Shown one piece after another: positions 50,326 to 58,355 of a stretch of DNA of 64,000 nt. The notes beneath the pieces are model-generated. The model had not been told where the DNA came from. It saw nothing but the letters and a program-made list of their open reading frames with translations, and did no database searches. The stretch is from Candidatus Brocadia sinica JPN1 (GTDB lineage Bacteria; Planctomycetota; Brocadiia; Brocadiales; Brocadiaceae): NCBI RefSeq assembly GCF_000949635.1, contig NZ_BAFN01000001.1:1798001-1862000 (forward strand). Direction: 5' to 3'. Every line of letters starts with the position of its first letter. The stretch's first letter is position 1. The position numbers and the translations under genes are program-made.

Positions 50326-52809
50326 TTACCGCATTATGCGGAATTGGTTAGACGCAGGTCTTAGCCACTTAATCACTGCTCTGTCCTGCTCTAAAATGAC
50401 CGAAAAATCTTTTTCTGTCTTGAAATCAAATTTATACAGATTGTGGTATGCCTTTCTGAAACCACTGAATACCTTATTGGGAATGGCATTGGTTGGAGTG
50501 ATTGTCTCGGTAAAATGATGAATGCTGTCTTTCGTGTATTTTGAAAAATTATGTTCTTCTATTCTTGTAAAAGGCCTTACCAGGGGTTTTTCATAACTTG
50601 GCGCTTCAAAGTAAAAATGTTGCATTAACTGTGCATAGATATATCCTCCAATCTCTTTTTTATTATATTGAACGACATTCATCAATTTATCGTCATCAAG
50701 GTGCATCCTGAATTTCTCAATTGCCTGACCAGTTAATCTAAAAAGCAAATCAGACTGTTCATCATAATCTATTTTAGGGTAATTCATGAGTTCATTCACA
50801 ACGATATTTTCCGGACTGTCATGTATACCCCTGCCCTTCCCGCTTATAATATCAACACTATTTTCCTGCTCACGAAGCTTTTTTACCAAAATTTCTTCCG
50901 ATACCGGTTGGTAATTAAGACTCCTCGTATCAAGGTCAAAATCCTTGAAGCCCGACCTTACTTCATTGCTTTGCTGAATAGTAATTCTTGGAATTTCTAT
51001 AATGTTCTGCACAAAATCATGTACCACCGTTTCATAAGCTGCCTCAACTTCTTTTATCATTTCTGCGGCAAATAAATTTTTCTGTGGTGAACTGAAGATA
51101 TTTTGCTTAATCTTTTCTACCGCTATTCGTTTGATTTCTGACTTTGTCAATTCATTAACGTTAGTTACCGCATTATTGAGTTCTGGAAGCGTAGAAAGAA
51201 TGGTCTTTCTGAGTTCTAAATTAATCTGTGCTTTTTGCTGGCTTTCAGGTTCGGCAATAAGCTTAATCTTTTTTTGCTCTTCCTCAAATTTTTGTTCAAT
51301 GTTTGAAATGGAAGTGATTACCTCTTTTTGCCCAATAATTTCCTGTGGATCAATTTCTATAATATTTTGCCTTTTGATAATAGAATCGGGTTGATTGGCC
51401 GCGTCAATTATTTCCTGAAATTTATCATGGGCGACAATCGTAAGTTTATCCACTTTATCAATACCCGTTCTTTTCCCATACGGCAAGCGTAAACCCCTGC
51501 CAATAGTCTGTTCTCTCAAGGTCATGGACGTAGCCGTTCTTAAGGGAATAATCGTATAGAGATTAGTTACGTCCCAGCCTTCTTTCAGCATATTGACATG
51601 AATAACAATTTCGATTTTATTTTCTGGCTTTTCCAAAGAAATCAGCTGTGCAATATTTTCTTCTTTTTCCGTACCCGTCTGGCTGGAGTGGATTTCCATT
51701 ACCTTATCGGCGTAATACCCTTCAAAGAATGCGTCTGAAATGATCAAATGCTTTAATTTACCGGCATGGGTCGTATCCTGGGCAACAACCAGCACAAAAG
51801 GCTTTACAGGTTTTACTTTATTATCACGTGCATAAATATCCAAGGCCACTTTCGTGTCTTCGTGGATACGAATGCCGTCTTCCAGTTTTATCCTGTCCAG
51901 TTCATCATTGGAATATTGGGAAGGGTAAAAGTCTTTGCGGGTAGCCACTGCTGGCTCTTTCACAAAACCGTCTTGGATAGCCTTTGCTAATGAATATTCA
52001 AACACGACATTTTTAAACTTAATAGCACCTCCGCTTCGTTCTACTTGTGGGGTTGCGGTAAGTTCTAATCCTAAAATGGGGTTTAATTCATTAATAACCT
52101 GCATTCCCCTATCTGCCCTATAGTGATGTGATTCGTCCATCAGCAAAACCAGATCATCAAGGCTGGAAAGGTAATTGAAATAAGAATCTCCTAAATATTC
52201 TGAAAGCCTTTTTACTCGTGGAAGCTTACCGCCCTTTGTTTCGGCATTTATTTTCGAGATGTTAAAGATATTGATATGGATATCGGATACAAACATTTTT
52301 TTCTGACGTAGTACATTATAACTATAATTATCACCGGTAATAATACGAGGCTGGTTATGAACAAACTCTTCAATGCCCTGAAATACGTATTTTGGGCAAT
52401 TCGGATTGGAAAAATCCTCAATAAGCTTATTATAAATGGTAATATTCGGCGCTAACACGAAATAGTGCTTTATCCCCTTTGAAAGATACGAATAGGCAAC
52501 AAACGCCCCCATCAGTCGGGTCTTGCCAACCCCTGTGGCCAGCGAAAAACAGATTGACGGGAAATTTCTCTCAAAGTCAACGCAGGTAGGATAGGCGCTT
52601 TTAACTTTCTCCAATTCTTGTTGAAGGAAAGAACCCACCCCTGAATCCCCTCCCAAGAGGGGACTTTTATGCTCCCCTCTCGAGAGGGGATTGGGGGTGT
52701 GTTTTTTTAACGTTAGTTTGTCCGTCAGCTCTGCCAGTATATTCAGGCTGTCAGCCTGTGGCGGACGAAGGCTTAAGCGATTTTTAATTGCAATGGCTAC
52801 GCGGTTCAT
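50326..52809 (-). CDS. Type III restriction enzyme, Res-like helicase-nuclease subunit
   Basis: 827 residues. Superfamily 2 helicase with SLATGVGKTRLMGAFVAY (Walker A), LLMDESHHYRADRG (DEAH-like), ELTATPQVERSGG (motif III) and TMLREQTIGRGLRLPYGK-like motif VI. A C-terminal region is rich in charged helices. It pairs with the Mod gene at 54646. In the N-terminus a palindromic repeat (52633-52703) is translated in frame as NPLSRGEHKSPLLGGDSG. It overlaps the preceding small gene by four bases. The PD-ExK nuclease at the C-terminus is not clear to me. Confidence 0.86.
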   Translation of the reverse strand: MNRVAIAIKNRLSLRPPQADSLNILAELTDKLTLKKHTPNPLSRGEHKSPLLGGDSGVGSFLQQELEKVKSAYPTCVDFERNFPSICFSLATGVGKTRLMGAFVAYSYLSKGIKHYFVLAPNITIYNKLIEDFSNPNCPKYVFQGIEEFVHNQPRIITGDNYSYNVLRQKKMFVSDIHINIFNISKINAETKGGKLPRVKRLSEYLGDSYFNYLSSLDDLVLLMDESHHYRADRGMQVINELNPILGLELTATPQVERSGGAIKFKNVVFEYSLAKAIQDGFVKEPAVATRKDFYPSQYSNDELDRIKLEDGIRIHEDTKVALDIYARDNKVKPVKPFVLVVAQDTTHAGKLKHLIISDAFFEGYYADKVMEIHSSQTGTEKEENIAQLISLEKPENKIEIVIHVNMLKEGWDVTNLYTIIPLRTATSMTLREQTIGRGLRLPYGKRTGIDKVDKLTIVAHDKFQEIIDAANQPDSIIKRQNIIEIDPQEIIGQKEVITSISNIEQKFEEEQKKIKLIAEPESQQKAQINLELRKTILSTLPELNNAVTNVNELTKSEIKRIAVEKIKQNIFSSPQKNLFAAEMIKEVEAAYETVVHDFVQNIIEIPRITIQQSNEVRSGFKDFDLDTRSLNYQPVSEEILVKKLREQENSVDIISGKGRGIHDSPENIVVNELMNYPKIDYDEQSDLLFRLTGQAIEKFRMHLDDDKLMNVVQYNKKEIGGYIYAQLMQHFYFEAPSYEKPLVRPFTRIEEHNFSKYTKDSIHHFTETITPTNAIPNKVFSGFRKAYHNLYKFDFKTEKDFSVILEQDRAVIKWLRPASNQFRIMR
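52633..52703. repeat. 70-bp compound palindromic repeat in frame in res
   Basis: CCCACCCCTGAATCCCCTCC, then AAGAGGGGACTTTTATGCTC and CCCTCTCGAGAGGGGATTGG, with GGGTGTGT at the end. The same 70-bp compound unit occurs in mod (56442-56514) and at 58764-58832. Confidence 0.85.
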
Positions 52810-53069
52810 TTTTTGTCCTTGCTCAGTTTTATTTCCATTTCTATGAGTTCCTTTTCACGTAATATTTCAGTTTTCAATTCTTCTTCTGTCGGCAAATAGG
52901 GAATATATCTGGAAATATATATCTGCTTTTGTCCTTCCGGTAAAGTGTACTTTACAACAGCTTTGTTTTTCTCAGCACAAAGGAGTATGCCGATAGGTTC
53001 ATTTTCTCCCTCTACCATCTGGGTTCTTTTATAATAATTGACATACATCTTTACCCAGTTAGATAACAT
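52806..53069 (-). CDS. C-terminal part of the split DUF1016 nuclease
   Basis: 87 residues, restarting at an ATG supplied by the inserted element (53069) inside the end of the GIY-YIG gene. MYVNYYKRTQMVEGENEPIG, then LLCAEKNKAVVKYTLPEG and RYIPYLPTEEELKTEI are the conserved C-terminus of DUF1016 proteins. The residues MLSNWVK before it are encoded by the element. It overlaps res by four bases. Whether the two halves fold together as a two-chain enzyme is unknown. Confidence 0.8.
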   Translation of the reverse strand: MLSNWVKMYVNYYKRTQMVEGENEPIGILLCAEKNKAVVKYTLPEGQKQIYISRYIPYLPTEEELKTEILREKELIEMEIKLSKDKK

Positions 53070-53361
53070 CGCCTACCTCCTCTACGTAGTTCGCTATTCG
53101 ATTTTTTAAATATCGTTTACCCCAAGAGGATTTTAGGTACTTTTCCCGTTTTGTTGCATCTTGTTGGTTTAAACATGCTTCGTAATAGACAAGTATAACT
53201 GGCAATCGGGATTTGGTTGAATGAACCTTTCCTTTATTATGTTCGTTCATCCGCTTAAGAAGATTATTAGTATAGCCAACGTAATAATAACCATCCTTTT
53301 CAGAAAGCAAAGTATATACATAATAAAAACTCATGCAGCTACCTCATATCTAACAGGGTAA
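53051..53361 (-). mobile_element. 311-bp GIY-YIG-encoding mini-element with TIRs and 4-bp duplication
   Basis: Ends are inverted: TTACCCAGTTAGATA at 53051-53065 and TATCTAACAGGGTAA at 53347-53361 (15 bp, one mismatch). Immediately outside, ATCT occurs at 53047-53050 and again at 53362-53365, a 4-bp target duplication. Deleting the element and one ATCT joins the DUF1016 halves in frame as DIGQ-MYVNYYKR. About 90% of the element is one nuclease gene. Its 5' end gives the host N-part a stop overlapping the nuclease ATG, and its 3' end carries a new ATG for the host C-part. I know no described transposon of this form. Confidence 0.8.
53059..53334 (-). CDS. GIY-YIG nuclease inside the mini-element
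   Basis: 91 residues forming one GIY-YIG domain: YYVYTLLSEKDGYYYVGYTN (both Tyr of the motif), NLLKRMNEHN (catalytic Arg), YYEACLNQQDATKREKYLKS (Glu). This is the UPF0213/stand-alone UvrC-N-like subfamily, without a DNA-binding extension. It starts by ATGA overlap with the truncated DUF1016 N-part. It may mobilise the element by cutting the empty host site, as homing endonucleases do. Confidence 0.88.
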   Translation of the reverse strand: MSFYYVYTLLSEKDGYYYVGYTNNLLKRMNEHNKGKVHSTKSRLPVILVYYEACLNQQDATKREKYLKSSWGKRYLKNRIANYVEEVGDVI

Positions 53362-54155
53362 ATCTGTCCAATATCCTGATGGGTCAGTTTCCCTACCTTC
53401 AGGTCTATTAGCACAAAACAACGTGTGAGCCTGTTATAAAAAACAAGATCAATATAAAAATGGTCTCCATCGAGAGTAATCCTCTGCTGGCGTGCAACAA
53501 AAGAAAAACCTTTTCCCAATTCAAGCAAAAATTGCTGAAGCTTGTCTATCAATGCCTGCTCAATATCCTTTTCCAAATACCTCTCTTGTTTCTCTAAACC
53601 GAGGAACTCAAGCACATAGGGGTCTTTTACAATGTCCGCAGGAGATGCAATATGATGGCCCTTTTTTGCAAGTTCGAGCACTCCTTTTTTGTCCTTGCTC
53701 AATGCAAGCCGCTCAAAAAGCAGAGAGTTTATCTGTCTCTCAAGCTCTCTTGTACTCCAATTGCTTGTAATTGTTTCTTTTATGTAAAATTCACGGGCTT
53801 CCGGCTTTTCTATTTTTAACAACAACCTGTAATGTGTCCATGTCAATTCTCCACGCAGTGCGTGGAGATTCTGGAAGGAAAGATAAAATTGTCTCATGTA
53901 CCAGAGATTGGTTTTATTAAATCCCTGACCGTATTCAACCGTCAGTCTTTTAGCAAGCTCTTCGATAAGAGATGCGCCATATTCAGCCCGCTGCTTACCT
54001 TGCTGTTCTTCCTCTATAATAATTTTACCAATATACCAATAGGCCCGTACCATTGCTGCATTAACAGCTTTGAAAGATTTTGACCGCGCCTTTTCAAGAA
54101 CTGTCTTTATGCTTTTATACGTCTGTTCAATCGTGGATGCTGGACTATTTTTCAT
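53331..54155 (-). CDS. N-terminal part of the split DUF1016/YhcG-like nuclease
   Basis: 274 residues: MVRAYWYIGKIIIEEEQQGK, GFNKTNLWYMRQFYLSF and ELTWTHYRLLLKI (N-terminal DUF1016), then DHFYIDLVFYNRLTRCFV and LIDLKVGKLTHQDIGQ (D...DxK nuclease core). The last residues IYPVRYEVAA are encoded by the inserted mini-element. Without the element the gene would encode about 344 residues, the family's normal size. Lies between the DUF559 gene and res in a type III-like operon. Confidence 0.82.
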   Translation of the reverse strand: MKNSPASTIEQTYKSIKTVLEKARSKSFKAVNAAMVRAYWYIGKIIIEEEQQGKQRAEYGASLIEELAKRLTVEYGQGFNKTNLWYMRQFYLSFQNLHALRGELTWTHYRLLLKIEKPEAREFYIKETITSNWSTRELERQINSLLFERLALSKDKKGVLELAKKGHHIASPADIVKDPYVLEFLGLEKQERYLEKDIEQALIDKLQQFLLELGKGFSFVARQQRITLDGDHFYIDLVFYNRLTRCFVLIDLKVGKLTHQDIGQIYPVRYEVAA

Positions 54156-54211
54156 ATGCTTCTTCCTTTGGAAAAAGGCTTTTTTGTCCGCTCATTTTTT
54201 TTGTTCGACCA

Positions 54212-54649
54212 TTACTCTTCTTTAGTAATGGGAGAATGTCTCTTAAAATTCCCCTCTTGGGAGGGGTTAGGGGTGGGTAATGTTGCGTGTTCTTTAATCC
54301 AATTTTCGATAACCCACAAAACACCTTGCATATTCTTCTTTATGTCTGAATCATAAAACCTCAGAAACCTTATTCCGAGAGATTCCAATTTTGATTGTCT
54401 TATTCTATCTTCTTCACTCTTGTTTTCGTGACTGATACCGTCAATTTCGATTGCTAACATCAATTCATTACAGAAAAAATCCACAATATAATTATCTATC
54501 GGCTTCTGACGGTCAAAGTCATACCCGCACATCTTTTTCTTCTTTAAATACCTCCATAACAATGCCTCAGATAAAGTGCTGCTTTTTCTTAATCGTCTTG
54601 CCACTTCCTTCAATTTAGGGTTATAGGGTATGATGATCTTCCGTTTCAT
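54212..54649 (-). CDS. DUF559 (Vsr-like) endonuclease-domain protein
   Basis: 145 residues: RRLRKSSTLSEALLWRYLKK, FDRQKPIDNYIVDFFCNELM, LAIEIDGISHENKSEEDRIR and LGIRFLRFYDSDI. This PD-(D/E)xK fold is related to very-short-patch-repair endonucleases. The start overlaps the end of mod (ATGA). A palindromic repeat (54250-54280) supplies the last 20 residues (TPNPSQEGNFKRHSP). Probably nicks DNA; role within the mod/res operon unproven. Confidence 0.82.
   Translation of the reverse strand: MKRKIIIPYNPKLKEVARRLRKSSTLSEALLWRYLKKKKMCGYDFDRQKPIDNYIVDFFCNELMLAIEIDGISHENKSEEDRIRQSKLESLGIRFLRFYDSDIKKNMQGVLWVIENWIKEHATLPTPNPSQEGNFKRHSPITKEE
54250..54280. repeat. Palindromic repeat at the 3' end of the DUF559 gene
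   Basis: CCCCTCTTGGGAGGGG core followed by TTAGGGGTGGGT. Read in frame. Confidence 0.8.
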
Positions 54650-56613
54650 TTGAATAATTTTCTTTGTTTCACATTTTTTCCTGTGGAATTATCTTTGTTG
54701 GGCTTTTTATCTCTACCCGATTTACCCACCCCTAAATCCCCTCCCGAGAGGGGACTTTCATGCTCTCCTCTTGAGAGGTGGTTGGGCGTGTGTTTATTCC
54801 CCTCTTGAGATATTCCCATCTTATTCCCCTCCTTGGAGGGATTCTTCAAATTCCCATCCTGGGAGGTCTCTTTCTTTATATTCCCCTCTTGGGAGGGGTC
54901 AGGGGTGGGTTCAGGCAAATTGATGATATTTAGGCTATAATCCTCTTTTCCAAATTCACACCTGCCAAGCAACATCTTGGGAATCTTTTTTATGGTAATA
55001 GCAGCGTAACGATTTTCGCAGGCTTTCTGAAAAGATTTACAACAAATCAGCAGGCTTTCGTCCGGTTTCATTTCTTCGTGAATCTTATCCAGAGACTGTA
55101 CCGTAACAAACTGTGTAGTAATAAAAATATAATCCTTTTCCGTAGAACGACCCTGTTTCCAGTAAATATGCTCGTCCGGGCAGTATCTAAAGCCTTCGTG
55201 TTTTGCCATCGCTGCGGCAAGCATATCGGCATTATAACGTTCGTCAATAATCCAGTTATCATGTTTATCCTTTTTCAGTAAACTCGGGGCTAAATAGTAA
55301 TATTTGAAACCACCGCCGCCCTGCCAACCCACCCCTTTCTCCCCTCCCAGGAGGGGACTTTTTTTATTCCCCTCTTGGGAGGGGCTGGGGGTGGGTTCAT
55401 TCCCCTCTTGAGAGGGGTAAGGGGTGTGTACAATTCTTGATATGCCGCCCTGATCCGTTCCGTCAACAACCTTTTTCAACCGCGGCAGACAATGGGTATG
55501 GCAATGTTCGCCAAGTTCAATACTTATCCACCTGCGCCCCATCTTATGAGCAACAGCGACAGTCGTGCCTGAACCTAAGAAGGAGTCCAAAACCCAATCG
55601 CCGGGGTTCGTAGCTAAGGTTAGAATGCGCTGGATTAAGCGTTCAGGCTTTGGCGTTGCAAAAACATCATCGTCATTAAATACCTTTACTTCACGCTTCG
55701 CTTCCTGATTATCTCCGACCTCTGTTCTGTACCAAATTGTTTTTGATACAATCCCTTTTTGAACCTCTGATAAAAATCGTTTAAATCTTGGTTTATTATT
55801 TCCTGATGCACCAAACCAAATTCTTTTATCTGCAATAAGTTCTTCCATCTTTTCTTTACCATAAACCCAATGACGATTATTACCTGGCGAAAACACTTTG
55901 CCTGTCGGACCTACAATTTCGTATACGCCATATTCAAAAGGTTCTTGAGCGGTTAAATCAGACGATGTCCATGACCCTCTTGGGTCATTGTCTGGATTAG
56001 AATAACGGAAATCCATATCCTCAGTTCTTGGCAATAAATTAGGCCTCCAAATGTCTTTATTCTTGGCATAGACCAAAATATGATCGTGACTGTCAGAAAG
56101 CCATTTCGCGTCATTTTGCGGTGAAAACTTCTTTTCCCAAACGACATTGCTCACAAAATTCCTTCTTCCAAAAATCTCATCACAAAGCACTTTCAGATAA
56201 TGACATTCATCATTGTCAATTGTTATCCATAGTGTTCCGTCATCACGTAACAGCCTGTGCAGTATTTCAATTCTTGGCTTCATCAGACTCAGCCAGATGG
56301 AATGTTCCAGCCCGTCATCGTAATGTTCAAAGGCATTGCCGGTATTATAAGGCGGGTCAATGCATGCGCACTTTATCTGTCCTGCAAAGTCCTGCTCAAG
56401 GGCTTTCAGGGCAAGCAGGTTATCACCATAGATAAGCATATTACCCACCCCTGAATCCCCTCCCAGGAGGGGACTTTTATACTCCCCTCTCGAGAGGGGG
56501 TTGGGGGTGTGTCCATACGACTTTTCAGGATCTTCAATCAATATACACGGCTCTAGCTTTGGCTGATTATCCTTGTCTATCCACGTGAGTTCAAGTTTTT
56601 GGTTTTTGTTCAT
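54646..56613 (-). CDS. Type III DNA methyltransferase, Mod-like (adenine N6)
   Basis: 655 residues. Beta-class methylase with motif IV CIDPPYNTGNAFEHYDDGLE and the SAM motif DSFLGSGTTVAVAHKMGRRW near the middle, and a target-recognition region between them. MLIYGDNLLALKALEQDF is the family entry segment. It partners with the Res subunit four genes downstream. At least three blocks of palindromic repeats are translated in frame: after EDPEKSYG (56442-56514), after GGISRIV (55326-55430), and most of the C-terminal tail (54724-54911). The tail has lost sequence similarity to other Mod proteins. Confidence 0.88.
   Translation of the reverse strand: MNKNQKLELTWIDKDNQPKLEPCILIEDPEKSYGHTPNPLSRGEYKSPLLGGDSGVGNMLIYGDNLLALKALEQDFAGQIKCACIDPPYNTGNAFEHYDDGLEHSIWLSLMKPRIEILHRLLRDDGTLWITIDNDECHYLKVLCDEIFGRRNFVSNVVWEKKFSPQNDAKWLSDSHDHILVYAKNKDIWRPNLLPRTEDMDFRYSNPDNDPRGSWTSSDLTAQEPFEYGVYEIVGPTGKVFSPGNNRHWVYGKEKMEELIADKRIWFGASGNNKPRFKRFLSEVQKGIVSKTIWYRTEVGDNQEAKREVKVFNDDDVFATPKPERLIQRILTLATNPGDWVLDSFLGSGTTVAVAHKMGRRWISIELGEHCHTHCLPRLKKVVDGTDQGGISRIVHTPYPSQEGNEPTPSPSQEGNKKSPLLGGEKGVGWQGGGGFKYYYLAPSLLKKDKHDNWIIDERYNADMLAAAMAKHEGFRYCPDEHIYWKQGRSTEKDYIFITTQFVTVQSLDKIHEEMKPDESLLICCKSFQKACENRYAAITIKKIPKMLLGRCEFGKEDYSLNIINLPEPTPDPSQEGNIKKETSQDGNLKNPSKEGNKMGISQEGNKHTPNHLSRGEHESPLSGGDLGVGKSGRDKKPNKDNSTGKNVKQRKLFK
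54724..54911. repeat. Array of palindromic repeats in the mod 3' end
   Basis: Five or more tandem units of CCCCTCxxGAGAGGGG and CCCATCCTGGGAGG type. They code for repeated PSQEGN- and SRGE-like peptides in the C-terminal tail. Confidence 0.8.
55326..55430. repeat. Three palindromic repeats in frame in mod
   Basis: CCCCTCCCAGGAGGGG, CCCCTCTTGGGAGGGG and CCCCTCTTGAGAGGGG in tandem. Translated as a PSQEGN-rich linker followed by SPLLGGEKGVG. Confidence 0.82.
56442..56514. repeat. 70-bp compound palindromic repeat in frame near the mod N-terminus
   Basis: Nearly identical to the res copy at 52633-52703 (CCCTCTCGAGAGGGGGTTGG; one or two differences by eye). Inserted in a similar place, near the start of the protein before the first catalytic segment. 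Confidence 0.85.
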
Positions 56614-56687
56614 GTTTTTTACAGTTCAGCCTTTTATTATTCCTGCAGGATAATAAGATTTTTTGTAAGTTATTGTTAATATTAAAA

Positions 56688-57677
56688 TTATAACGATGGA
56701 GACTTCTTATTATCCGAGAGCCAGGATAATAAACTAATAAATTTTCTCTCTGCCGCAGAACCAGCTTTTCGATAGCATGCATTTTTCTTACCTTTACTCA
56801 TATCCACTTCAAGCATTTCCATGTCAACCCACTTCTTAAGCATTTTTGAAGCTTTCAGCGTGTCAACAGAAGCAATCCTGCACAATTGTCCGTTTGTAAT
56901 AAATCCATTGCGGTCAATCCAGTTGCTGACCTGCTCCCATATTGGAGGTCGTTCTTCGTTGAGCAGCAGGACAACTATCGAATCCCTCCGCGAAAAATAA
57001 AACGGAGGATAAAGTCCCTCTGCACGCATGGTTGCAAACATCATTCTCACTCCTTCTCCGGCATCGATATTAGGTGGTTCGGGAAACTCCCTGAGACAGT
57101 TTACGATAAGAGGATTGCGGTTGAAAGAACCTGCGAACTCAATGGTATCTGTCGTTATATCTCCGGGAAAGAGTCCAGGGCTTTCCACTTCAATGCGATT
57201 ATCGAAAATCCTTATATGGACATCACGATTTATATGATAGTCTCTGTGAATAACGGCATTGGTTATCGCTTCTCTGATTACTCGTGTCGGATAACGATGC
57301 ACTGTTTCAAACCCCGACTTTGCAAGAGTCAGACCTTTTGCTATTTCATTGATTACGTAAGCATATGCATCGGCAATTTGTTTTATCAGCGGTCCGGTAA
57401 TTGTTTTCGGCGGCTTGAGCAGATTAGGAACAGCTCCATGTTCGATACGTGTTCCGGCATAATGAAACACTCTCACAGCAGTTTTTGAAGATAAAATGCC
57501 TGAAGGGTCTTCTGCAAAACAAAGGATAGCGGCTCTTGTAGGTAAGATAACATCATTTTCTTTCCGTGCTAGGCCGGTTCTGAACATCCTATCCTTAATG
57601 TCGCCTGAACTAATCCCTCTGTTTTCGCAGTAGCTTTTCCATGAGTTGGTATGAAGAAGTTCAAATGGAACGTCCAC
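56688..57677 (-). CDS. Schlafen/AlbA_2-type ATP-binding protein, C-terminal part (frameshifted)
   Basis: 329 residues with the HATPase-like C-terminal half of AlbA_2 helicase-regulator proteins: REAITNAVIHRDYHINRDVH, NRIEVESPGLFPGDI, EPPNIDAGEGVRMMFATMRA. A winged helix (NGQLCRIASVDTLKASKMLK) follows. The frame continues upstream as VISAESELVDVPFELL, which would join the N-terminal part if two bases near 57690 (GGGGTGTAATT) were removed. So this is one gene of about 475 residues with a frameshift. Confidence 0.75.
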   Translation of the reverse strand: MDVPFELLHTNSWKSYCENRGISSGDIKDRMFRTGLARKENDVILPTRAAILCFAEDPSGILSSKTAVRVFHYAGTRIEHGAVPNLLKPPKTITGPLIKQIADAYAYVINEIAKGLTLAKSGFETVHRYPTRVIREAITNAVIHRDYHINRDVHIRIFDNRIEVESPGLFPGDITTDTIEFAGSFNRNPLIVNCLREFPEPPNIDAGEGVRMMFATMRAEGLYPPFYFSRRDSIVVLLLNEERPPIWEQVSNWIDRNGFITNGQLCRIASVDTLKASKMLKKWVDMEMLEVDMSKGKKNACYRKAGSAAERKFISLLSWLSDNKKSPSL

Positions 57678-57697
57678 GAGTTCGCTCTCGGCGCTAA

Positions 57698-58135
57698 TTA
57701 CACCCCTTCGGAAGCGGTCATCTCACGATTGCCTTTATCGAGACGCTTACATGTACCGTCTTCGACAATAGAATGAACCTTCGGACTCTTCGGAACGTTG
57801 ATAATAATAATCTCTCCAGGATTACCGTCATGCAGTCCGCACTTGAGAGGCGTCCATGTAAGAGCATCTATAGGAGGAGTAATTTGGTGTTGTACTTTTT
57901 GTCTGAGTTCATCAACAGCTTCAGCATTCTCATGGATGCCTAGAAGTCGATCGGTTCCCTTTGCCTTTGAGTAATCCTCCATCCCTAAAACTAAAAAGCC
58001 TCCTTTTGTATTTGCAAAGGCAACGATGGTTTCCAGGGCTTTCCGAACCATTTTACCTGAAACACGCTTTGCCTCAAAGGATATGCTTTCATCCCATGAA
58101 ATAAGTGTTTCGATGATTGATTGGTTATTTTCCAT
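57698..58135 (-). CDS. Schlafen/AlbA_2-type protein, N-terminal AlbA_2 domain
   Basis: About 145 residues from MENNQSIIETLISWDESISF. Core AlbA_2 features: SFEAKRVSGKMVRKALETIV, AFANTKGGFLVLGMED, ending CKRLDKGNREMTASEG, where intact relatives continue into the partner half. Such proteins (transcriptional regulator or putative DNA-binding, Schlafen-like) often sit in defence islands. The frame breaks near 57690. Confidence 0.76.
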   Translation of the reverse strand: MENNQSIIETLISWDESISFEAKRVSGKMVRKALETIVAFANTKGGFLVLGMEDYSKAKGTDRLLGIHENAEAVDELRQKVQHQITPPIDALTWTPLKCGLHDGNPGEIIIINVPKSPKVHSIVEDGTCKRLDKGNREMTASEGV

Positions 58136-58155
58136 TTTTAAACTCTTCTGATGTA

Positions 58156-58236
58156 TCATACAGTTTTATCATACGAGGTCCTCATTAGTTTAATCTCAGT
58201 CTGGCATTTCGGACAAGTAATCATGGGCTCTGTCAT
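58156..58236 (-). pseudogene. N-terminal remnant of a DUF2130 gene
   Basis: A 26-codon frame, MTEPMITCPKCQTEIKL, then an unrelated end. The CPxCxTEIKL start is characteristic of DUF2130 proteins, whose coiled coil is missing here. Confidence 0.5.
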
Positions 58237-58355
58237 AAATCTCTCCTTGATGGTCTCAACAAATCGGCATACCAATGAGCAACGCTGTCCAGAGCCAATT
58301 CTCCTTGCCTATTCATGTGAGTTCTAATCATTTGTTGTTTTGCATTATTGGCATT

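Noticed and set aside
53051-53361. Group I or group II intron hosting the GIY-YIG gene
   Set aside because: The nuclease gene takes up nearly all of the 311 bp, leaving no room for an intron core; the TIRs and 4-bp duplication fit DNA insertion better.
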